A DNA stretch of 11,006 bases, from assembly GCA_937902905.1 (NCBI GenBank), contig CALELW010000227.1:1-11006 (forward strand), read 5' to 3'. The notes beneath the pieces were generated by a model. That model was not told where the DNA came from. It saw only the letters and a program-made list of their open reading frames with translations, and did not search any database. Within the stretch, counting starts at the first letter, position 1. Each line of letters opens with the position of its first letter. Shown in pieces: positions 8,101-11,006 of the stretch. The translations under genes and the position numbers were made by a program. The stretch is from an uncultured Clostridium sp. (GTDB lineage: Bacteria > Bacillota > Clostridia > Lachnospirales > Lachnospiraceae).

Positions 8101-8568
8101 AAAGCAACCCGGACGAATAACATGATGGCATTTCTTACGGTGGAAGATTTGTACGGAACGGTAGAAGTTATTGTCTTTCCACGTGATTATGAAAAATACC
8201 GCACACTTTTAGAGGAAGATGCAAAAGTATTTATTCAGGGGCGTGTGACGGTTGAGGAGGACAAGCCTGCGAAGCTCATTTGCTCCGGTGTTGTGCCATT
8301 TGACGCCGTGGAAAAAGAACTGTGGATTCAATTTCCGACACGTGCGGATTATGAAGAAGCAGAGCAGACTTTATTTGCCATTCTTGGAAATTACGATGGC
8401 ACGGAAAATGTTTATATTTATTTGTCGAAAGACCGTGCGAGAAAACTTTTGCCAAAGAGCCGGTGCACGAAAGTATGTAAAGAATTGTTATCGGAATTGT
8501 ATGAAAAATTCGGTGAGGATAATGTGAAAGTTACGGAAAAGAGTATTGAAAAAAGTTTCCGGGCATAG
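5101..8568 (+). CDS. dnaE: DNA polymerase III alpha subunit, DnaE type
   Basis: Replicative DNA polymerase catalytic subunit, 1155 residues, full length for DnaE. The N-terminal PHP domain (about 1-270) shows HLHVH (5-9), TDHG (D40, H41), CE (E66), HH (88-89) and NDVH (D207, H209). The polymerase core has GPGRGSAAGS from 357 and the catalytic aspartates D400 and D402 in PDIDIDF, plus D553 in KMDFLGLRTL. Helix-hairpin-helix sequence GLAAIKGVG starts at 821. A clamp-binding motif QMSLF (907-911) is followed by an OB-fold (about 990-1055). There is no DnaQ-like exonuclease insertion, so it is not PolC. Clostridia normally carry PolC as well, in which case DnaE would take the shorter-tract synthesis role; PolC cannot be seen here. 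The start is set by GGGGGA (5091-5096). No clear promoter lies between the upstream terminator and this gene. Confidence 0.97.
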   Translation: MEFTHLHVHTEYSLLDGSSKIKELVSRAKELGMDSLAITDHGVMYGVIDFYRAAKAAGINPVLGCEIYVAPGSRFDREAGNAKESRYHHLVLLAENDIGYANLVKIVSRGFTEGFYYKPRVDYDVLEKYHEGIIALSACLAGSIPSFLRRGLYDEAKQEAYRLQGIFGENNFFLELQDHGIPDQKTVNQGLLRLHQETGIDLVATNDVHYIYDSDAEAHDILLCIQTGKKVSDTDRMRYEGGQYYLKSAEEMAALFPYAKEAIENTHKIAERCHVEIEFGDYKLPHFDVPEGENSESYLRKLCKEGLYKRYPEKQAEQLEERLNYELDTISTMGFVDYFLIVWDFIKYAKDHGIPVGPGRGSAAGSLVAYSLNITDLIDPIKYNLLFERFLNPERVTMPDIDIDFCYERRQEVIDYVTRKYGADHVVQIVTFGTMSARMVIRDVGRVLDLPYAYVDSVAKAIPMELGITIAKAMKMNPELRTMYETDDSAKKLIDMAMRLEGLPRHTSVHAAGVVISPKPVDEFVPLSRASDGNITTQYTMVTLEELGLLKMDFLGLRTLTVIQNAIHGAFDVHDIDYNDKEVFDMISSGHTEGVFQLESAGMKNFMKELKPHSMEDIIAGISLYRPGPMDFIPKYIEGKNNQDNIQYDCKELEPILAPTYGCIVYQEQVMQIVRDLAGYSYGRSDQVRRAMSKKKADVMEKEKNYFIYGNEEIGVEGCIKRGIPEEVAIKIFDDMTDFAKYAFNKSHAAAYAVVSYQTAYLKCHYPVDFMAALMTSFMEHTGKITEYIMNCRKMGIEILPPDINEGEYRFTPYEGNIRYGLAAIKGVGRPVIDEIVAERKLGGRYRSLKDFCMRLSGKSVNKRTVESFIKSGALDSLPGTRKQKMYSYISIMDGVNQEKKGTLSGQMSLFDFASPEEQKELEVKMPDVGEYEKEEILSFEKEVLGVYISGHPLEEYVATLEKNITRTTADFEAVDGETEPKVKDQERAVIGGMITGRTVKATRTNNMMAFLTVEDLYGTVEVIVFPRDYEKYRTLLEEDAKVFIQGRVTVEEDKPAKLICSGVVPFDAVEKELWIQFPTRADYEEAEQTLFAILGNYDGTENVYIYLSKDRARKLLPKSRCTKVCKELLSELYEKFGEDNVKVTEKSIEKSFRA

Positions 8569-8574
8569 TAAAAT
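8546..8574 (+). promoter_or_regulatory. Promoter of pfkA, overlapping the dnaE stop codon
   Basis: TTGAAA (8546-8551) and TAAAAT (8569-8574) are separated by exactly 17 bases. The -35 and spacer lie in the last codons of dnaE and the -10 directly follows its TAG (8566-8568). Transcription would start near 8581, giving a leader of about 60 bases. No terminator hairpin was seen between dnaE and pfkA, so read-through from dnaE is also expected. Confidence 0.65.
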
Positions 8575-8624
8575 ATAAATGTGTGTGACAAAAAATGATA
8601 AATGAAACAGATAAAACATAAAAT

Positions 8625-8632
8625 TGGAGGAA
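8625..8632 (+). promoter_or_regulatory. Ribosome binding site fixing the pfkA start
   Basis: TGGAGGAA lies 8 bases before the ATG at 8641. An upstream in-frame ATG at 8602 would extend the protein by 13 residues but lacks a comparable site, and it would place this Shine-Dalgarno sequence inside the coding region. The 8641 start is preferred. Confidence 0.8.
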
Positions 8633-8640
8633 ATCGGATT

Positions 8641-9618
8641 ATGGCGAAAAAGGTAAATACGATTGGTGTATTAACAAGTGGTGGCGATGCGCCGGGAATG
8701 AATGCTGCGATTCGTGCAGTAGTCAGAGCCGGCATTTCCAGCGGCTTAAATGTAAAAGGAATCCGCCGTGGATATGCAGGACTTTTGGAAGAAGATATTA
8801 TTGACATGGACACGATGAGCGTTACGGATATCGTTCAGCGTGGCGGCACAATTTTATTTACTTCCCGCTGCAAAGAGATGATGACTCCGGAAGGTCAGCA
8901 GAAGGCTGCTGATATTTGCCGCAAACATGGTATTGATGGTATGGTTGTAATCGGGGGTGACGGTTCTTTCCGTGGTGCACAGAAACTCTCCGCAAATGGA
9001 ATTAACACAATTGGTATCCCGGGAACAATTGACTTGGATATTGCCTGCACCGAATATACGATTGGATTTGATACCGCCTGCAATACGGCGATGGAAGCCA
9101 TTGATAAGGTTCGTGATACCTCCGCTTCCCACGAGCGATGCAGTATCATTGAGGTAATGGGAAGAACGGCCGGACACATTGCATTATGGTGTGGTATTTC
9201 CAATGGTTCTGAGTACGTTTTGATTCCGGAGCGTGCCGAAGAAAACGATGAAGAAGAAATCATCCAAAAGATTCTTTCCAAACGTCGTATCGGAAAGAAA
9301 CATCATATTATTGTAAATGCAGAGGGTGTTGGACATTCTCATGAAATGGCAAAACGAATTGAAGAAGCAACCGGTATTGAGACGCGTGCAACGGTAATCG
9401 GACACATCCAGCGTGGTGGCAATCCTTCTTGCCGCGACCGTGTGTATGCATCAGCAATGGGGGCAAGAGCAGTTGACCTTTTGCTCAAAGGACAGACAAA
9501 CCGTGTGGTTGCTTATAAAAATGGTGAATTCACCGATTTCGATATTGACTATGCATTGCAGATGACAAAAGATATTGATGAGCATTTGTATAGTATGACA
9601 AAGCGCCTTTCACGTTAA
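8641..9618 (+). CDS. pfkA: ATP-dependent 6-phosphofructokinase with TIDLD active-site variant
   Basis: Converts fructose-6-phosphate and ATP to fructose-1,6-bisphosphate, the committed glycolytic step. The 325 residues match the family. Motifs are TSGGDAPGMNAAIR near the N-terminus, GGDGS (105-109), the catalytic loop GIPGTIDLD (125-133), EVMGR and GHIQRGG. Glycine at 108 and 128 (E. coli G104 and G124) indicates use of ATP and not pyrophosphate. The catalytic aspartate D131 and the nearby D133 are kept, but the residue between them is L132 where the usual motif is TIDND. I have a vague impression that related clostridia share this, but cannot confirm it. The start at 8641 is chosen from its Shine-Dalgarno sequence and family N-terminus. 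It has its own promoter (8546-8574) and ends at a bidirectional terminator. Its product is the classical activator of HprK, encoded upstream. Confidence 0.95.
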   Translation: MAKKVNTIGVLTSGGDAPGMNAAIRAVVRAGISSGLNVKGIRRGYAGLLEEDIIDMDTMSVTDIVQRGGTILFTSRCKEMMTPEGQQKAADICRKHGIDGMVVIGGDGSFRGAQKLSANGINTIGIPGTIDLDIACTEYTIGFDTACNTAMEAIDKVRDTSASHERCSIIEVMGRTAGHIALWCGISNGSEYVLIPERAEENDEEEIIQKILSKRRIGKKHHIIVNAEGVGHSHEMAKRIEEATGIETRATVIGHIQRGGNPSCRDRVYASAMGARAVDLLLKGQTNRVVAYKNGEFTDFDIDYALQMTKDIDEHLYSMTKRLSR

Positions 9619-9634
9619 TTGATATGGTATAGAA

Positions 9635-9670
9635 AAAGAACTCATAAACCATCCGGCTTATGAGTTCTTT
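9635..9670. terminator. Bidirectional terminator between convergent genes
   Basis: AAAGAACTCATAA (9635-9647) and TTATGAGTTCTTT (9658-9670) form a perfect 13-bp stem with a 10-base loop. The arms end in A- and T-rich runs, so the hairpin is followed by a T-rich stretch on both strands, the stronger one (TTCTTTTTCT) on the minus strand. It lies 16 bases after the pfkA stop and 15 bases from the stop of the minus-strand gene, so it can end both transcripts. Confidence 0.88.
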
Positions 9671-9685
9671 GTGTTATGATGAATT

Positions 9686-9928
9686 TTATTCTTCTTCCAT
9701 ATCATCCGGAACTAATGTATCGTCTGCTTCTTCTGATTCTTCATCCGGTGTGAGTGTCACGTAGTCGCGGTCGTCATCGTCCTCATCGTAAAGGTCATTG
9801 TCAAAATCGTCGTCATCGTAATCATCCAGATAATCTTTCATCAGAACATTTTTCAAGAAATACAATATACCACCTACTGCTGCTGCAACTGCAGTCAGAC
9901 CAAGGAGGAATTTCATAAATTTTTTCAT
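9686..9928 (-). CDS. Small membrane-anchored protein with extremely acidic tail
   Basis: An 80-residue protein of unknown function. Residues 1-6 are basic (MKKFMK), about 7-25 form one hydrophobic Ala/Gly/Leu-rich segment, and from 32 to the end 28 of 49 residues are Asp or Glu with a single Arg. There is no lipobox and no cysteine. The basic residues before the hydrophobic segment suggest a single-pass anchor, but a second basic patch follows (K26, K31), so which side the acidic tail faces is uncertain. It could also be a secreted peptide if cleaved. The start is supported by GGAAGGA seven bases upstream (9936-9942 on the plus strand) and a promoter at 9987-10015. I recognise no family. It is convergent with pfkA and divergent from the very basic protein at 10159. 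Confidence 0.8.
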   Translation of the reverse strand: MKKFMKFLLGLTAVAAAVGGILYFLKNVLMKDYLDDYDDDDFDNDLYDEDDDDRDYVTLTPDEESEEADDTLVPDDMEEE

Positions 9929-9986
9929 TCTAATATCCTTCCTTTCTTACGCATTTATTATATCCATTGCGCTAGTATTTATCCTT

Positions 9987-10015
9987 ATTTTACGTGATAG
10001 AAGAAAAAAAGTAAA
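9987..10015 (-). promoter_or_regulatory. Promoter of the acidic membrane protein gene
   Basis: On the minus strand TTTACT (10015-10010) and TAAAAT (9992-9987) are 17 bases apart. Transcription would begin near 9980, giving a leader of about 50 bases before the ATG at 9928. It diverges from the plus-strand promoter whose -35 begins 30 bases away, so a bound regulator could affect both. Confidence 0.55.
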
Positions 10016-10044
10016 GAGTTTTTGGTGAAAGTGTATGTATTTAT

Positions 10045-10073
10045 TTGACAAACGGCGTTTTTTTGGTCATAAT
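10045..10073 (+). promoter_or_regulatory. First promoter of the histone-tail-like gene
   Basis: A perfect -35 box TTGACA (10045-10050) is followed after 17 bases by CATAAT (10068-10073), five of six matches to the -10 consensus. The spacer contains the perfect palindrome AAACG-G-CGTTT (10050-10060). The transcript would start near 10080 and have a leader of about 80 bases containing the hairpin at 10092-10136. Confidence 0.65.
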
Positions 10074-10078
10074 AGCAA

Positions 10079-10107
10079 TTGTAAAGAATCAATAAAACAT
10101 GTATAAT
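10079..10107 (+). promoter_or_regulatory. Second, tandem promoter of the histone-tail-like gene
   Basis: TTGTAA (10079-10084), 17 bases, then a perfect -10 box TATAAT (10102-10107). Its start would lie near 10114, inside the loop of the inverted repeat at 10092-10136. It lies just downstream of the first promoter, so the gene probably has two start sites. Confidence 0.6.
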
Positions 10108-10136
10108 ATTTTACAAATTATGATACAATGTTTTAT
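10092..10136. repeat. A+T-rich imperfect inverted repeat in the leader/promoter region
   Basis: ATAAAACATGTAT (10092-10104) pairs with ATACAATGTTTTAT (10123-10136), 13 base pairs with one bulged base and an 18-base loop. The left arm overlaps the -10 box of the second promoter. It may be a protein-binding site or an RNA hairpin in the longer transcript. Confidence 0.6.
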
Positions 10137-10146
10137 CAGAAGTAAT

Positions 10147-10152
10147 GGAGGG
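10147..10152 (+). promoter_or_regulatory. Ribosome binding site fixing the histone-tail-like start
   Basis: GGAGGG lies six bases before the ATG at 10159. The same frame is open back to an ATG at 10099, but that ATG overlaps the second promoter, has no Shine-Dalgarno sequence, and would add 20 residues unlike the rest of the protein. Confidence 0.8.
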
Positions 10153-10158
10153 ATTCAG

Positions 10159-10629
10159 ATGACTACGAACAAGGCGAACAAAGTATCAAAAACAACAACA
10201 GCAAAAACGGCAGCAAAGCCAGCTGTAAAACCGGCCGCTAAACCGGCAGTAAAAACGACAGCAGCTCCTGCAAAAGAGGAGCCGAAAAAAGAAGCAGTAA
10301 AACCGGCTGCTAAGGAAGAAAAGCAAACAGCAAAAACAACGGCTGCAAAGACGACCAGAAAGACAACAAGAAAACCGAGAAAAACAAGTAAAGCTACGAT
10401 TCGCAAAACGGCAGCTACTGTTGATTCAGAAGTTTTTGTTCAGATTTACGGACAGGAATTTTCCCAGCAGGCAATTATGGAAAAAGTTGTGGCAGCATGG
10501 GAAGCAGAAGGAAAGAAAATTACATCCATTAAAAGAGCAAAACTGTATGTAAAACCGGAAGAAGGAAAAGCTTATTATGTAGTAAACGAAGGCTTGAAAA
10601 ACGGTTCTACAGGTGCTGTAGATTTATAA
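10159..10629 (+). CDS. Histone-H1-like basic protein with C-terminal globular domain
   Basis: A 156-residue protein. Residues 1-86 are low-complexity and strongly basic, rich in Lys, Ala, Thr and Pro: 25 Lys/Arg against 5 Glu. A four-residue repeat KPAV/KPAA runs over 20-32 and an Arg/Lys patch over 67-75, like a histone H1 tail. Residues about 90-156 look folded, running from EVFVQIYGQEFS through a helix around 103-118 to KLYVKPEEGKAYYVVNE. I associate this tail-plus-domain architecture with uncharacterised Lachnospiraceae proteins (possibly DUF6465), from memory and not from a search. Nucleic-acid binding is inferred from charge, and the tail could equally bind RNA or acidic polymers. There is no signal peptide or membrane segment. 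It has tandem promoters and a strong terminator of its own, so it is a single-gene unit. Confidence 0.88.
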   Translation: MTTNKANKVSKTTTAKTAAKPAVKPAAKPAVKTTAAPAKEEPKKEAVKPAAKEEKQTAKTTAAKTTRKTTRKPRKTSKATIRKTAATVDSEVFVQIYGQEFSQQAIMEKVVAAWEAEGKKITSIKRAKLYVKPEEGKAYYVVNEGLKNGSTGAVDL

Positions 10630-10642
10630 AGATTACAAAAAG

Positions 10643-10710
10643 AAATCCAACGGGTTACGAGATGGGATAACGCTTCGCGTTATAGTCTCATACCCCGTTG
10701 GATTTTTTTT
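10643..10710 (+). terminator. Long nested rho-independent terminator
   Basis: AAATCCAACGGG (10643-10654) pairs perfectly with CCCGTTGGATTT (10694-10705), and the T-run continues to 10710. Within it an imperfect middle stem (10656-10663 with 10685-10692) leads to a perfect 7-bp tip, ATAACGC (10667-10673) with GCGTTAT (10677-10683), around a TTC loop. The 63-base hairpin is much longer than needed for termination. Confidence 0.9.
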
Positions 10711-10826
10711 GTTTCATAGCGGCACTAGGGGGGATGGAATGCTTGCCACAAGTAATTTTTAAAATACACGCTACCGAATGAAGTGATGGATGGACTGCGC
10801 CTAATTAAGAGAGCGTGAAAGTGTCG

Positions 10827-10863
10827 ATTTGCATCAAATGTGTATTGCCAATTTATTTGGATT
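10827..10863. repeat. A+T-rich direct repeat, copy 1
   Basis: This 37-base stretch contains TGTGTATTGCCAATTTATTT. It matches 10938-10973 apart from four substitutions and one extra A. It lies 110 bases before the second copy, measured at the shared ATTTATTTGGATT. Confidence 0.7.
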
Positions 10864-10918
10864 GAGTGGGCACTTTCGTTTGTAGAGTTGGCAAATATTC
10901 ACACGTGTTTTCGAGTTT

Positions 10919-10997
10919 AGTAATTTAGCAAGAAAAGATTTGTATCAATGTGTATTGCTGATTTATTTGGATTCCAGTAATTTAGAAGAAATGATTA
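10919..10997. repeat. A+T-rich 57-base repeat unit plus start of the next unit
   Basis: AGTAATTTAG occurs at 10919-10928 and again at 10976-10985, a 57-base offset, with similarity continuing (CAAGAAAAGATTT against AAGAAATGATTA). The unit contains the second copy of the 10827-10863 repeat (10938-10973). The second unit diverges after about 22 bases, close to the window end. 57 is 19 codons, and on the minus strand the unit reads as a short open stretch (SFLLNY and LFLLNY in register), but stops bound it closely. Confidence 0.6.
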
Positions 10998-11006
10998 GTG
11001 GATTGT

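Larger units (their letters stand above)
10711..11006. other. Non-coding right-hand region with inverted and direct repeats
   Basis: No gene is supported: all frames have frequent stops and there is no ribosome binding site ahead of a long open frame. Two interlocking complementary pairs are visible: CACGCT (10767-10772) with AGCGTG (10812-10817), and GAAAGTG (10817-10823) with CACTTTC (10871-10877). TTGCCAA (10845-10851) also matches TTGGCAA (10888-10894). The A+T-rich direct repeats below occupy the second half and seem to continue past the window. Confidence 0.6.

Noticed and set aside
8602..8640. Longer PfkA starting at 8602
   Set aside because: No good ribosome binding site before 8602; TGGAGGAA before 8641 and the family N-terminus favour the later start.
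8895..9281. Minus-strand open frame within pfkA
   Set aside because: Antisense to a well-conserved gene, with no initiation signals and no recognisable product.
10099..10158. Longer histone-like protein starting at 10099
   Set aside because: The ATG overlaps a promoter -10 box, lacks a Shine-Dalgarno sequence and adds residues unlike the basic tail.
10155..10406. Minus-strand open frame opposite the basic tail
   Set aside because: It is the mirror of Lys/Ala codons, giving an artificial Val/Ala/Phe-rich peptide; no promoter or ribosome binding site.
10827..10997. Repeats as a CRISPR array
   Set aside because: Copies are imperfect, unevenly spaced (110 and 57 bases), not palindromic in the CRISPR manner, and no cas genes are present.

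Overview
The window looks like the chromosome of a low-to-moderate GC, Gram-positive clostridial bacterium, most probably a Lachnospiraceae member. Four things point there: the gene order hprK, ROK glucokinase, murB, rapZ, whiA, HPr-like gene, dnaE, pfkA; strong AGGAGG-type ribosome binding sites; TTGaca/TAtaAT promoters with 17-base spacers; and a histone-H1-like Lys/Ala/Pro-rich protein of a type I associate with that family. This is core chromosome. I see no transposase, integrase, phage gene, rRNA, tRNA or CRISPR array.

Layout. Positions 1-137 hold two hairpins and no supported gene. A good promoter at 138-166 drives a tightly packed plus-strand operon (199-5006): hprK, a ROK-family glucokinase, murB, rapZ, whiA and a small HPr-fold protein. 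Gaps are 12-21 bases, and rapZ/whiA and whiA/HPr overlap by 22 and 20 bases. A rho-independent terminator (5031-5083) separates this operon from dnaE (5101-8568). pfkA (8641-9618) has its own promoter lying across the end of dnaE. A perfect 13-bp bidirectional terminator (9635-9670) divides pfkA from a convergent minus-strand gene for a tiny membrane-anchored, extremely acidic protein (9686-9928). A divergent promoter region (about 9930-10158) then leads to a plus-strand gene for a very basic, histone-tail-like protein (10159-10629), ended by a long nested terminator. The last 300 bases appear non-coding and carry an A+T-rich repeat, part of it with a 57-base period.

How the genes fit together. 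HprK phosphorylates HPr-fold proteins on a serine in response to glycolytic state. The HPr-fold protein in the same operon keeps that serine (S45) but has glycine (G14) where the PEP-dependent histidine should be. It is therefore best read as a Crh-like regulator and not a PTS phosphocarrier. Glucokinase and phosphofructokinase lead to fructose-1,6-bisphosphate, the classical HprK activator, so the neighbourhood joins glycolytic flux, catabolite control, wall precursor synthesis (MurB, RapZ) and division control (WhiA). The gluconeogenesis/wall factor gene yvcK (glmR), often found between rapZ and whiA in Firmicutes, is absent from that slot.

The points most worth a second look are the His-less HPr, the TIDLD active-site variant of PfkA, the divergent acidic/basic small-protein pair with its structured promoter region, and the repeats at the right-hand end.
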